Source: Gigaspora margarita (taxonomy: Eukaryota > Glomeromycota > Glomeromycetes > Diversisporales > Gigasporaceae). Taken from it: a stretch of DNA of 64,000 nucleotides. The notes below the pieces were generated by a model that was not told the DNA's origin, searched no databases, and worked only from the letters and a program-made list of their open reading frames with translations. Position numbers and translations under genes: made by a program. The DNA is taken from the NCBI GenBank assembly GCA_009809945.1, contig WTPW01000448.1, forward strand, positions 283,458 to 347,457. Direction: 5' to 3'. Below are positions 10,558-23,300 of the stretch, one piece after another (position 1 is the first letter of the stretch; each line of letters starts with the position of its first letter).

Positions 10558-12764
10558 TTAGCAATTAACAATAATATTTTCAGATGGTACTAAAGTAACA
10601 TATCCTTCCACTTCTTTTTTAATATCATCACCCAAACTGGAATAATTACTTAACCCCACGTTTTTCAATGTTATTTTTCTTATGCAGAATTCGATTATCG
10701 CATTAGCTCTTTTCTCGTTATTTAGGCTATCAACCGGCAGACTTTTTAAAGGAGCATAACAATTATTGAGCCAAATATCAATATATAAATTTAACCAAGT
10801 ATTACCTAAGTCGATATATTGCAATGTTAACGGTAATATTTTTGCAAACTGATTGGCTCGTATTTTTATTTCTTCTTTTGATATGCAATCATAGTGCCAT
10901 AACGTGAGAAATTGAAGATTTTGTAGATTACCAATAAACTCTAGGAGTTGTGTGGGAAACTCAACTAATGAAATATCAAGATGTGTAATGTTTGTGCAGA
11001 AGAATATAAGAGCTTTTAGTAATAACGATGTCTCATGCCCATCGAAATCAAGTTTTAGTCGTTGCAGTAATAAGCCAATCTTTTCTAAACTTTGTATTAT
11101 ACTCGGTGTATCATTCAAGCAATCAGTAATTTATAAAGTGGTGATTTTATAATGGCTTGTGTCAATATTTTCAATAGTTTCATTTTTTTTGCAATACTAG
11201 ATGCGAAAAGTTTCTAAATTTTTGCAATTCATCAGAACCTCAAACTCTGCGTTATCAGCACTATTCTATAACTTCTTGTAATGATTTTTTTGACTCTCTA
11301 AAGCCGAAATGATACCGAAATGATACCAAAAATTCTAGTAATTCCTCCTCCACTAACTAAGGTGAATTTCCTAAGTTGCTCTTGTGATTTTATAATATTT
11401 ATAAGTGCATGACTGACTTCTGACCAGTGTTTAAAATTGGATTTTAAAATTTTATACGGAATACATTTAATATTTTAATAAAAACTGCGGAATTAGTGTA
11501 TCAACTTGCGCATTACATTTTTATTAAATTATATATCTGCGGAAAATTAGTTTAATATGCGGAATAAAACTTTATTTTATAAAATTTATTTTATATTTTT
11601 ACCATTATCTGGAATCCGAATACAATAAAGATCAAAATCCAGAATTATGACGTATGTATATACGTATACACATAACTGACAAAGCCCAGAGAGTATTAAA
11701 TATGATAAGACAGTAATGAAAATTTATTTAAGTGTACAGTATATCTTCATAGCTATTACTGTAAATTCTAGAAAACTTTGATAAAAATTAGCCAAATTAT
11801 TCTTTGGCTGAAATATGTAATTATTTCAAACTTTATACAACTGATTCCTATCACTTGCTTATACGAAGTCAATGGTAGAACATTATGATTAACATACATT
11901 CCCTATTTGACTTAGCATATAGATTCAATAAATTTTTAAATGCCCGCAGATTTACCTAATATTAAATCTGCGGACCAAAAAAAATTTCTACAATATGCGG
12001 AAATTCTGCGGAACTTTTTTTTTCATATTTGCGGAATCCGCATATATTCTTAAAAAAAAATTGCGGATAAAATTTTTAGTCTGCGCTCCGCAGATTCCGC
12101 AGGCCAATTTTAAACACTGCTTCTGACCCATAGTCATAATAATATTTAAGCTCCAGTGCACTAATTTTTGTAACATTTTTTTTTGCCAAGATTTTTAACA
12201 ATATAATAGCATTTTCGATGCTATAGTCTAATATTCCTCTTAAAGATAAATCTTGAAGTTGTGAAAAAAATTATTCATTTCGTTCTAATGAGTAGAATAT
12301 TTTTGGTTTAAATTCATGAAAATATAGATATAAATTGTGCAAAGTGGCACCACACTCAACAAATAATTTAAATAGCAAATTAATAATGTAAAAACTCATT
12401 GGGCCATAATACCAACAAACGTGCTGGAATTCGATCCATTTTTTAGCCTTACTTTCTAGACTTGAGAAATCGAGAACCTTTAGAAATCTTGCATAATTAA
12501 ATAATTTATCGGGAAATTTACATTTATCCCATATTCATTCAACACGGATATTTCGTTTTCGCTAAGAGATGAAAAGTATTACCAAATGAATAATGTGCTT
12601 TTATTGAATGAAAACTGATTTTTCCAAAGGGTTTGAATTGTTATTTTGCACCAATATCTGTTCACAAGTGCGCACGAATATAAGGAATAAAAATTCATTA
12701 TTTAAATTAATAAGAATATTTTCAATAATTCGGGCATATCTCCCATAAATATTTTTGATGCCAT
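10558..12764 (-). pseudogene. F-box / leucine-rich-repeat-like protein, disrupted host gene
   Basis: On the minus strand a start at about 12764 gives MASKIFMGDMPELL, the opening of an F-box. In shifted frames this is followed by YSLYSCALVNRYWCKI and IQTLWKNQFSFN, the F-box core. Leucine-rich segments follow (FPDKLFNYARF, then LHNLYLYFHEFKP and LQDLSLRGILDYS). The C-terminal 186 residues are open (10558-11118) with LRR-like blocks THLDISLVEFP and LQFLTLWHYDC. F-box proteins are SCF ubiquitin-ligase adaptors. The gene has several frameshifts, in-frame stops and a 695-bp hAT MITE (11425-12119) in its middle, so it is dead, although the 3' part stays open. Large expansions of such genes are known in arbuscular mycorrhizal fungi. 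Confidence 0.72.
11425..12119. mobile_element. hAT-type MITE, 695 bp, word TGCGGA
   Basis: The ends CAGTGTTTAAAATTGG and its exact inverse CCAATTTTAAACACTG are flanked by the perfect 8-base duplication CTTCTGAC (11417-11424 and 12120-12127), the hAT signature. The hexamer TGCGGA or its inverse recurs at both ends, as in tctgcggaaa, atgcggaat, ctccgcagattccgcag. No transposase. It interrupts the F-box/LRR pseudogene. Confidence 0.93.
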
Positions 12765-13263
12765 TTGAAATGAGAAAGGAAGTTTGAAGTTAAGATTCGT
12801 TTTTGTAGTGTAGCACTAGATAGCTGTGCGACGTCATTGCACGAAACCAGGAACGAAAGACTTGATAGTGGTTAGATTTGAATGTTTTTTCTTATTAATT
12901 CAATTATCCAAATAAGAGAAAGGAAATCCAATCATTCTTTGTCGTTTTTAGTAATAATTATTTATTATATAACAGTCAACCATTGTAAGCGGGTGGTTTT
13001 GGGCTGACGGTCTTGTAAATAAAATACAACTTAAAAACACGAATATTTGTTATTATTATTATTATTATTACGGACAGGACCGGCGAATTATTTAAAAAAT
13101 TAATATAGCATGATTCAGAAATATAAATACACTCAATTCCTATATTCAAATAATTCATTTTTGTGCCAAAAAACGCAGCGATTATAAAATAATTTGAGAG
13201 TCAAAGAATTAATACAGAAATAGAAATCGGATCTTCAGGATCAGGATCTTATTCTATATAGAT
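12765..13263. other. Upstream region of the F-box pseudogene, with a foldback fragment
   Basis: Around 12810-12872 the sequence tagctgtgcgac...cacgaaaccaggaac matches the outer arms of the foldback hAT element at 38.9 and 40.0 kb (agctgcgcaa...gcgtgaaaccaggaac). An (ATT)n microsatellite lies at 13046-13070. Nothing else is supported. Confidence 0.45.
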
Positions 13264-13296
13264 CTAGCGAATAATCGGTGGCTTCGCCACGGTATT
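13264..13296 (-). other. Probable Helitron 3' terminus (hairpin plus CTAG)
   Basis: The minus strand reads GTGGCGAAGCCAC, then cgattattcg, then CTAG. A short GC-rich hairpin about ten bases before CTRR is the Helitron 3' end rule. The next base is A rather than the usual T of the AT target, so this end is likely but not certain. Confidence 0.5.
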
Positions 13297-14187
13297 ATGT
13301 GAGATTTAAAAATTTCTGTTAGAATTTAAATGAGTAATGGTATGTATACTTGAGGTATAACATTTGATGTTAGTTATCTAGCTTATTTTGATTTTATATA
13401 AATTAGAATTCAATAATACAAAATTCAATTTTATTTGTATTTATAAGAATGTTAAAGAAATTTTATTAAATTTTTGAATTAGATGGGTGTAAGATTTTAT
13501 ATGAATTTTGCTATTTGAAGTTTACTTTTTATTTAATTAGAGTATATTATAGTTTTTTAAGAAAGAGTTGAGTTATTATATTTGTTAGAATAAAGATTGT
13601 ATATACATGTTATGATTATAGAGTAAATATAAATAGATAATTCATAAAAAAAAATTTACTGCCAGTTAGCAAAGTCTTTAAAAAAATTTAATTATCTTGT
13701 TAAGAGGTTTTAAATAAATATATTATTTATGAATGTGCAAAGTTTAATATATTAAAAGGTAAAATTTTTTAAAATAAGTGTAAATACAATTTATATTATT
13801 AAATAATTATATTTATTATGTTAAAATTAAAATTTATTATAACCTAATAACTATTTGATTTATTCTTTCAAAGCATTAGAAAAAATAATTTTAAATTTGT
13901 TGGTTTAATATTTGTTATAGTAGTTACCTGTCACTAACTTATTTTCTTAATAATTAATATAAATTAATATAAATTATTGAATATATAATACAAAAATAAT
14001 AATAATAATAATATTTTATATTAGACATATATAAAATAATAATAATAATTTGTAATTATTTGTATAAAAACTTTATTAATAAGAAATTTTTAATAATTGA
14101 TAATTTTTTTATGTACTGCACATAGAGGTTAAGATACTTGATTATTTAATAATAATATAAATATTTTTAGATAGAAAAATCTTAAAA

Positions 14188-14840
14188 TTAAAAATAGTTA
14201 TGTTCATATGTATTAGGTATAAGAGCTTTAGGATATACTATATATGTTGTTGTTGTATCAATATTTTCTTGAAGAAAAAGAACTTTAATTGAGTATGGAG
14301 AAGTTCTTTGTGAAAGAGCTACATAAAGTTGGCCATGTGTAAATATAGGTGTTTGAAGGTTAAGACCTATATATTTTAATAATTGTCCTTGTAATTTGTT
14401 GATAGTCATACCAAAAGCAACATGTATGGAAAATTGTCTTCTTTTGAATTTCTGAAGTTGATGGAGTTAAGGTAATACAAGGAATAAATATATGATTTCC
14501 CTGTATAATTACTACACAGTATTTGTGCTTCAATAATATGATCTGCTAGTTGTGTTACAACTAAGTGAGTACTATTACAAAGGCCCTCTTCAGGAGCAAT
14601 ATTTCTAAGAAGTATTATTGGGCAACCTATTTTAAAATTAAATTTTGAAAGCAGCATTCTATTGGGATTAAGAAATTCAGTAGGGTAAGCAGTATTGCAA
14701 TTAGAACTTCTTCAATTACAGCTTCATCTGCACTAAAGTATTTGCATTGGTCTCCTGGAAACATGTTAAGAATTTCTTGATTAGTATATTTAACATCTTC
14801 ATTTCATGGAGAAAGAATAGTTCATTCACTAAGATATTGA
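14188..14840 (-). pseudogene. PIF1-type helicase C-terminal region of the Helitron
   Basis: Two readable blocks in different frames carry helicase motifs: FKIGCPIILLRNIAPEEGLC (the LxxGxPVxLLRNL block), and MTINKLQGQLLKYIGLNLQ with HGQLYVALSQ (the TINKSQGQT and HGQLYVALSR blocks of Helitron PIF1 helicases). Further upstream NQEILNMFPGDQCKYFSADE matches the block preceding them. Frameshifts and in-frame stops separate the blocks, so no product is made. In an active Helitron this domain unwinds DNA for rolling-circle transposition. Confidence 0.88.
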
Positions 14841-14869
14841 TTATTACATACCATATAGCATGCTATAAA

Positions 14870-15133
14870 GTACCTCCATTAAATAGTACCCCTATATATT
14901 AGTACTCAGGTACTATATTAGTCTAACGGTCTTGAAGATCAATATATACCCAGGTACTATATTGTTCACACAGCCTTAAAAATTTATACCTGAGTACCAT
15001 ATCTATCTCTCTCAGAAAAACTAATATGTATTCAGAATGGGATTGATCAACCCCTACTAAATACAGTACCTTTCATACATAGTACTCACAACTATACACA
15101 GTACCACAGGGCAGGGATGATGATTTTCTGCGG
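14870..15133. repeat. Region with repeated AGTACC / GGTACT words
   Basis: About ten copies of agtacc, agtactc or their inverses in 260 bases between the Helitron helicase fragment and the nested TIR element. It resembles the subterminal repeats of a MITE, but I could not define ends or a target duplication. Confidence 0.4.
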
Positions 15134-15278
15134 TAAGGGGAGCGCCATTTATCAACTGATTTTTTAGGGGGTGGGGTAGAGCAATTATCAGGTCCTATAT
15201 ATAATATAATATATATAATACATATAATAGGGGTCTTAGCTGGATCAGGTCTGATCCGGGTCAGATTATATACAATGA

Positions 15279-16600
15279 TCGCAAGTAGTCACTATATAGT
15301 AAAGTCCAAATCTTTTTTTTTTTTTTTCCTTTCATATGGACATTTCTATGTAACTTTTTATTAACAATTTTTGTCATGATTAATACCTTTTTAAGATCGT
15401 TTTTAAGTTACATATATAATTTGTACTACCTATTAGTCACCCAATTTGTCCATTACCGGCTATACTTTCTCTAATTCTTAATTAGTATTTATGTATTTCA
15501 CCACAATTACTAATCTAGAGCGGCNATAGCTACCTACTAACAGATTAATCCATGTCCCACTCATGCTTAACCTGCATGTTCAGAAATCATTCCTAAATCG
15601 TACATGCTGTGCTGCTGTCATCATGTTCGTATCTTAAGCCTTCTTTAGAAGCTGCTGTAACATAATCCGTATCTCAAGCCAAGCCTTCCTAATTAGTCAT
15701 TCCTTCTTATTCCTTGCTCTTGTAGGGTTCACAACAATCCCGATACCCACATTCCGACTTCCATCCTTCTCTAGATTCTTTACCAGTCTCTCCCTTACTC
15801 CCAGCCAGCAACTTGGAAGGATTGGTCTGCCCAGGCTTTAGGTGCCTTTATGGTCTCCCTTTCCTTGGTACACGTTTCCAGAACGCATGTTCTTTTTCTC
15901 TGGTACGATTAACCGGTGGTTCAGCTAGTATATCCCCCCTTCTAAGAATCTTGTCGTTCAGTTCTCCGATCTCCGATTCTAGTTTCAGATTTGGCCTTCC
16001 CATGATACTGTCATAGATCATCGCTACCTCCCAACTCAGGACTTTCCAAATGGGCTTTCGGTTTAGGAATTTGGTTTCTGGATTTATTACGCTGAAGCTC
16101 CCATTTCTAGATGGTGTAACCAGATTACAGATTTTCTAAATCCAACCACGGATAGCCATTAGCCAAATGCAAGCCTATTTTCCAAAGTTGTTATCGGTGG
16201 GATTTGAATTCTAGACCTGCCGCTTGGGGGTGACAACCTACTAATTGAACTAGTTCGCCACACCTCGCAAAGTCCAAATCTTACTATGTAAATCGATAAA
16301 AGCTGCTTAAGTAAACTTGCTTGGAAGATCAAAATACATGTACTCTAAAATTTTCATCCAAATCGGAGAAATTTTTATTATTTGACTTTCAATTTTTACG
16401 TTCGTCGAACATTTTTTTTAAAAAGGTTCTAATTTTTTGCGTTGAATGTAAAAATTAAAAGTCAAATAATAAAAATTTCTCCGATTTGAAGGAAAAATTT
16501 TAGAGTATATGCAATTTAATCTTCTGAACAAGTTTACCTAAGCGATCTTTATCGATTTACATAGTAAATTTAGACTTTACTATGTAGCGACTATTAGCGA
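15279..16600. mobile_element. Foldback element of the GCTACATAGTAAAGTCCAAA family, copy 1
   Basis: Left end TCGCAAGTAGTCACTATATA and inverted right end TCGCTAATAGTCGCTACATA agree. The right part (16268-16600) shows both arms: cggagaaatttttattattt followed after a short centre by its inverse. Removing the SINE inserted at 15301-16281 leaves about 350 bases that fold end to end. Confidence 0.75.
15314..16268 (-). mobile_element. tRNA-headed SINE-like retroposon, copy 2 (about 955 bp)
   Basis: On the minus strand the head reads GTGTGGCGAACTAGTTC (A-box-like) and later GGTCTAGAATTCAAATCCCA (B-box-like), the same head as the copies at 8841 and 50161. It ends in a long A tail (T run at 15312-15327). 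A perfect 13-base target duplication, AAAGTCCAAATCT, lies at 15301-15313 and 16269-16281. It inserted into foldback copy 1. Confidence 0.88.
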
Positions 16601-16873
16601 CCCAGGTTCAACCTGGGTTGGGTTGAGTTGGGTCAGACCTGGGTCGGGTTTGATATAAGGCGGGTCAGACCCGAGTCAGGTTTGACTTGAGTCAGGTTAG
16701 ACCGGGTTGGGTTTTGACCCAAGTGGGTCTGACCTGGGTCAGGACCCGACCCGACCCACTAAGACCCCTAATATATAATATATATATATATAATATTATG
16801 TATATATATATAATTTTTAAGATTTTTGACCAATTGCCAATAGTTATTACATAATAAAGTCTAAATTCTACTA

Positions 16874-19825
16874 CCGTATTTGCGCATAATAATGCCCCTC
16901 CTGCACTTTATTTTGGGCCCCGGCACATTATTTTGAAATGCGCATGCGCCTTATTTTGAATCATAATATGATGTTTTTGAAATTCTGTACCAGTATTCAA
17001 AATATAGCGCATGGGCACTATGATAATAACCAAATTAGCAACAGCAATTTCAATTATTAATTAAAAAATATATTACCTCTTACTTCAACTATAAACTATA
17101 TTTGGCTACTTTGTGTTCACGTATGTATATATGTACATATATAAATCATATCTGATAATCGATTTGCATACTATAACAAATAACAAAGAAATTCTAGACC
17201 AAATTAGAATTAGGCAGAATTTACATTAATAATTATAGTATACATATATATATGTGTATTGCCAAGAAAAAACTTATTATTAGAATCATGAAATGTTTTT
17301 TTTTGGCGTACCAAAATACATATAAATAACCCCCAAATACAAAAATAATTTTTGAAAAAAAACCTAATAGTAAAATACCAAATACGAATCTGGATTTTTT
17401 TTATTACTGTATATACTGATACCATTTAATACTACATTATATACTATTAAAAATTATTCTAATAGATTGTTCATTTTTTGTATGCTATAAAAAAAAACTA
17501 ATTAAAATTAATTACTACCAACCTTACTAGGATTTTTAAATCAATACTTTCTATAATTGAGCCCTTTAACTGCACATTTAGAAAAATAATAACATCAATA
17601 TTAAGCAAGTTTACAGTTTTAAGATTGGCAAATATAAAAGCGAAGCTTTATGTAAGTATAAAGAATTTATTTATTATAAAGCTAAAATTATAGTAATATA
17701 TTATTTGAATATTTATCGCTAATTAGAGAATTTTAAAAGAAATTCTTATTAGTAGTTCCTGTGATCGCACATTATATAAGGGTTAATTTGTTGATTGATG
17801 TTTTTTGTTTTTTTACACATTATTTTCTTTGAATATAGACAATTTACTTACTATTAAGAAAAACAAAAGTTATACTGTAGCATTCAAGTTAGAAGTAATA
17901 GCATATGCTGAAAGTTCACCTAATTGCAGTACAGCAAAATTTTATAACATTGATAGAAAACATGTTCAAGAGTGGAAAAAACAAAATTTAGAACTTGAAG
18001 TGGTCAAAATAATATTAATTTGAATGCAAGACAAGTATGAGTACTTAATGGTCATGGTAGAAAGCCAATGTATCGAGCATTAGAGCAAGATTTGATATTA
18101 TTTGTAATCATTTATGATTAGAAAAAAGCTAAAGAATTGAGTGTAATATTAGGAGTAGAAAATTTTAAAGCTTCACGAGGTTGGGTCAGACACTTTATAC
18201 AATAATATAACTTAGTTCAACGTACTTGAACACAGATATCACAAAAGTTTCCAGAAGATATGCCACAAATAGTTCAAAATTTTTTTCAAACTGCATGTAA
18301 TAAAACAAAAGATATTGACAAACAATATATTCTCTCTTTTGATGAGACACCTATATGGTTCGATATGCCAAGCAAAATAACTGTTGATTTTCAAGGCTCA
18401 CATGAGGTGCCAGTTAAAACAACTGGAAATGACAAGTTGCGCTTTACAGTAGTTCTAGGCTATACAGCTTCTAGTAAAAAACTTCCAGTATTAGTATTAT
18501 TCAAGTTGCAAAAAAACCAAAAGGAAAGTTTCCAAGAAATGTTGTTGTAGCAGCAGCACCTCATGCAACCATGAATTGTAATTTAATATTATCTATATAT
18601 ATTCCTTAAGTAATCCGAGCATGACCAGATGGTTTTTTAAAAATAAAGGCATAATATTTGTTGATCAACATGCAAGCCATATTCGTGACGATGTTATAAA
18701 AGCACTAAATATTGAAGGTCTAGAAGTTGTAGAAATACCTAGCAGAACTACCAGTGTATTACAACCTCCTGATGTTTCTGTTAATAAGCCATTTAAAAGT
18801 GGTTTTAGAAAAAGATGAGATGAATGGATAAGCGAGGAAGAAAAAACATATATAGCAAAAAGAAATTGCAAGAAAGCATCGTAAGAGCTGATCTGTAAAT
18901 GGGTTTTAGAAATATGGAAAGAAATTAGTACTAAATTATTAATTAATTCATTTGTAGCAGCGGGAATTACATTAAATCCTGATGGTAGTAAAAATTATAA
19001 GATATCAAATCGCTTACAGGCTATTGTTGAAAATCGTTTAGATAATATAGAATTAAAAATAGAAGATATCAATAATAGTTCTTTGGTAGCTGCAGAAAAT
19101 AGTGAAGAAGTATTTTATGATGAGATGATAATTGATGAAGAGATCTTTGATAATGAAAATATATTTGATGATGATAATAATATATTCGATATATTCAACA
19201 ATAATGAAAATATGTTTGGAGAAATGTTTGATGAAGATGTAGAAATGGTTGACAAAGACGTGTTTGAAAAGTCTGATGAAATGATAGATGATGAAGGGTG
19301 GATTGATTTAAGCATCATGAACAATAATAGATAATAAAGGGATGAATTGATTAAAGCATCATGAACTTGCATCAAATTACATAGTCGATAATAATACTTG
19401 TAAATTTTTTTTTTATTATGAGACGCTGTTTATATTCTGTGTAAATTTTTTGTTATAGATTTATATTCTTTTAAATTGCATTGCTTTATTTTATATATTT
19501 TTTTTAAAAAATTTGCATTGTTTTATTCAATTTCTTGTATTTCATATTGAAAATTTCATAATGTGAATTATTATCAGATAGATGTTTAATAAAAACAAGA
19601 AGAATTGCTAAAATTTAACGTGAAATAATAAAAATACAATGAAGTATTGACAAATTTAAATAAGTTATTAACAATTGAACCAAAGAATGCATTTGCATTA
19701 AGTTAAATAAAGGATGCATGTTATTTCGGGATGTGCATGGGAGCTATTTTGAGCAAAATAGCCAAATTTTTTAAGAAGTCAAAATCTGAATTAGCGCCCT
19801 GGCCTGCTATTATGCGCAAATACAG
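16874..19825 (+). mobile_element. pogo-family transposon with Brinker-type DNA-binding domain, decayed
   Basis: Ends CCGTATTTGCGCATAATAAT and, inverted, CTGTATTTGCGCATAATAGC, flanked by TA on both sides, as expected of Tc1/mariner-pogo elements. The interior encodes a decayed transposase on the plus strand (17805-19334). It inserted at a TA inside foldback copy 2. Subterminal words tgcgcat / cattattttg recur in the left 130 bases. Confidence 0.85.
17805..19334 (+). pseudogene. pogo-type DDE transposase with Brinker-like DNA-binding domain
   Basis: The N-terminal part reads SYTVAFKLEVIAYAESSPNC and NIDRKHVQEWKK, matching the Brinker-type DNA-binding domain found in some pogo transposases (POGK-like). 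A decayed CENP-B-type helix-turn-helix follows. The catalytic core has SFDETPIWFDMP (first D), VKTTGNDKLRFTVVL, then IIFVDQHASHI (second D) and TSVLQPPDVSVNKPFK (third D). The C-terminus is a strongly acidic, asparagine-rich tail (19083-19334). At least several in-frame stops and frameshifts break it, for example after KRR-like residues near 18817 and in the linker at 18020-18260. The gene is dead. The family cuts and pastes DNA at TA sites. Confidence 0.88.
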
Positions 19826-20339
19826 TATGTAAATCGGTTATTAGCACTTAAGTAAACTTATTTGGGAGACTAAATTACACCTATCCTGAAAGTTTTATCA
19901 AAAAAGGAGTACTTTTTATTATTTGACTTTTAATTTTTACGTTTAATGAATATATTTTGTTAATAAAATTTTAATCTTTTCGTTAAACGTAAAAATTAAA
20001 ATCCAATTAATAAAAAGTTCTTCAATTTCGTTGTAAATTTCAGGATATACGTATTTTGATCTTCTGAATAAGTTTACTTAATCAACTTTAATCGATTTAC
20101 TTAGTAAAATTTGGACCTTACTATGTAGCAACTTTTGTCGATCGTGAGTAGCTTATTTTCGGGTCAAAGACGTTTTTGCATTTTTTGATCAAAAGAGGGG
20201 TAAAATTTTAACCAATGAAATTCTTGGAAAATTATCAGGTGGGGGGTGGGGGTCAGCCACTTAGTGAAACTCTAATCAGCTGATAAATGGCCCTCCCCTA
20301 ATAGTAAAATACATTCATTAACAGTATTTTAAAGATTTT

Positions 20340-23300
20340 GATAATTCTATATTAATTGTTCTGAAATAATATGAGATTTATTGTAATATCCCCAGTTATG
20401 TTTCCAGAAGGGCATTAGTAGAAACATTTCAAGAGATTGATTAGATTGGTGAAGAATTTTATTCAGAAAAAAGAGTCCAAAGTCAAAAATTTGGTTATTA
20501 GTAGGTTCATTAATATTATATTTATGTAAACAATATTAAAAATCATCACATAAATTAATACAGAAATGAAACCATAATTTCTCTGGATGGGTAGATGTAT
20601 ATTGAGTAAGTATAATAGCAAACAGAACTCTTAATTGGGATCCAGTACATAGAATAGCAGCTTCTTCAAGATATTGGAACTACTCTTGTAGGGTTTCTCA
20701 AATTTAAATCAAATCAAATATTAGATCAATTTGAATTTGATCAAATCAAATTGAATTTGATTTGATTCAAATATTTGAATTTGAATTTGATTTGAATTTG
20801 AATTTTTAATAGTAATTTTCAAATCAAATCAAATATTTGTCAAATCAAATCAAATTTAGCCAGATTTGAATTTGATCAAATCAAATATAGTCAAATTTGA
20901 ATTTGAATTTGATCAAATATTTGATTCAAATATTTGAAGATCAAATCAAATTGTGGAACCTACACTCTTGATCATCTTCTAGCAAACCTAAAGCTATATA
21001 TGCACTCTTAAATATTGAATATACTATATTATTAACAGTTCTCAGATTTTCAAAGAGGTTAAGTCATGCATAGTTGTAAGAAGAAGTCTAATATAAAATC
21101 ATTCTCCTGCAGATGGACCAGCAAAGTATAATCATCCAATTGCAAATCCTTGTTTTCATGATGTCCATTGTTTAATTTTTTATTCCAGACAAAGTGTTGT
21201 AAAAATTCTTGATAAGTATATTGTCGGGCAAATTCATAATTTGTACATGCTTCAAAAAAAGTAGTGAGTATTGTTTTTTGTCATTTAGCATGTGAAGAAT
21301 AGTAGATGCATCATCAGTAGAATTAAATACAAATGTATGCATTCCAGAAAGATATAATGCCAGTCTCACAATATTTAGTACTTCTTTATGCATAGATATA
21401 CCAAAAATGTGCTATGCTGCTTCAGCTGCACCAATATATTTTGTATCAATATACTGTTTGATTTCATCTGGTTCATGACCAAATTGCATAGTTGTTTTGT
21501 TATGACCTTTATAAATATATTTATGAATATATTTAACTGCACATACAGAAGTACAAATTTTAATATTAATATAATAGTTGTATTTTCTACTAAGATAAGA
21601 ATTGTATAGCACAATATCTTGGTTATTAACAATTTTTTCTCTAACTTCAGAAGTTATACCATCATTTTTTCTAGTATAAAGAGAGTACACATTTTCATTC
21701 ATTGAAGTTGAATTACAAAAAGCTTTTGGATAATTTTTGTCATATTTACCATTAATCATATATTGGCTTGTGGATTGTAAGAACTACATAGCCCATGGAT
21801 TATATACTGAAGTATAGTATTAAAGAGGTTTGGATCTTTTTGTTGATCAGAAAAATCAGCACATACTACTTGATCAACATTTGATGGTTCTTTAATTTTG
21901 TTATTACTGTGAAGAAAAATTAAAAAAATGCATATATAGAAAACCCTATTTTTGAAATTCAATTATATATACATGAGCACAGCTTTACCAAAAATTTTTT
22001 AATATCATGAAGGAGTGCTTGATGCTTAATTTCAAAAATACATGCTACTAAGTCAGGTTTATCAGCAGCAGTTTGTTCTAAAAATAATTTATTAATTATT
22101 TCAGACCAGTTTGAATTTGTAGTCATTACTCTAAAAATATTAGAATGTTCATAAAATTAGATAATTGCTATTGAATATTGGAATATTTAAACATGTAATG
22201 GGCACTTCCAGTATGAGTTGAAGGAAGAAACATTCTTTAGCCAAGATTATTTAAAGATAATTCTTTATTTAAATTATTTCTAACTATATTTGTAAGACTT
22301 TGATATGTATCTGCATATAGTATATCTTGGTTTAGACATAGAAATCTTAGTCTATTATGTTCTGTTGCAGCCCATGCATCAACAATGAATTCTTGAAATA
22401 GTTTTTTACTATGTAAATTGTAGAAAATTCATTGTGTTATTGAAAAAGTTGAAAAGAAAAAAAATCTAATTGAGTAAGACTTGTTATTTTAAATTGTTTC
22501 TTAATAGATTTTGCTTGCATATTGATTAGATTATAATACAAATCTGGGTGTCATCCAAGTTCCCATATGAAAAAAAAACAAAACATAATAAAGGGTAAAT
22601 AAGCAGGATACCCTTCATGAATTTGTTGTAATGGGCCTCCACAAAGTAAAAAATAATATTATGCATTGTTTCAGATATTGAAAAATTGCCTGGTAGAATA
22701 ATAGCTATCTTATTTGTAGTTAGCAGATTATAACGATATTTAACAGTTTGTTTATTAAAATGAAGATAAACTTTTAGATTTGTTATTTGTTGATTTATTT
22801 AATTTTGTAGAAGTATTTCATGTATCTGTTTGTATATAGGGTAAAATGCATGATATTTACATAAGAGCTCTTGTATTTTCTATATTATATTTGGTAATAA
22901 AGAGTTATTATGCTACATTCTTAATTGATGTGCTATTTCTGGATCATAAATATAGAGTTAAGCATAAGTTGCTTTAGTGTTTGAGTCAGATAGTAAAGAA
23001 CCTATGTGATGATATAGTTCTCCACTCATACAAAAGAGATATGGATCATGACTAATGAGAACAGATTGGTCAATATTTGCACCAAGAGAAGTAATGCATG
23101 TGCTGCATTATACTGTTGAATATTGCATCAAAATTCTTTAGAAAGATCATCTTGATCTTCAAAAAGTTGATGTAATAAGAGTAGTAGATCTTGTTAAAGT
23201 AGTAAAATAACTTGATTATATGAAAGCATGTACTAAATTTTAAATGATTGCAATAAAATAAAGTAAGGCATTCATCAAACCAATATAATGCACTACTACA

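Larger units (their letters stand above)
15228..16770. mobile_element. hAT-like non-autonomous element, word GGGTC
   Basis: Ends TAGGGGTCTTAGCTGG and CCCACTAAGACCCCTA, flanked by acatataa and atatataa (8 bases, one difference). The right subterminal 170 bases are packed with GGGTC/GACCC words (gggtcagacctgggtcgggt and similar), and the left end has the same word in a shorter run. It is interrupted by a foldback element (15279-16600), which itself holds a SINE. Confidence 0.75.
16841..20134. mobile_element. Foldback element of the GCTACATAGTAAAGTCCAAA family, copy 2
   Basis: The left piece (gttattacataataaagtctaaattctac, about 30 bases) and the right piece (19828-20134) rejoin across the pogo element at a TA to give the same architecture as copy 1: aagtctaaat, ctatgtaaatcg, then arms around a gttaatgaatat-like centre. 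The right piece is visibly palindromic (acttttaatttttacgttta ... its inverse). The outer boundary is approximate. Confidence 0.65.
15134..20301. mobile_element. TIR element TAAGGGGAGCGCCATTTATC, host of the nested cluster
   Basis: Left end TAAGGGGAGCGCCATTTATC and inverted right end TTAGGGGAGGGCCATTTATC agree over about 28 bases with three to four differences. Very little of the element itself remains between its ends: nearly all of the 5.2 kb is two further insertions (15228-16770 and about 16841-20134). No clear target duplication, so the superfamily is unknown. It lies inside the Helitron. Confidence 0.6.

Noticed and set aside
19115-19375. 86-residue minus-strand ORF rich in serine
   Set aside because: Shadow of the acidic, asparagine-rich tail of the pogo transposase on the plus strand.
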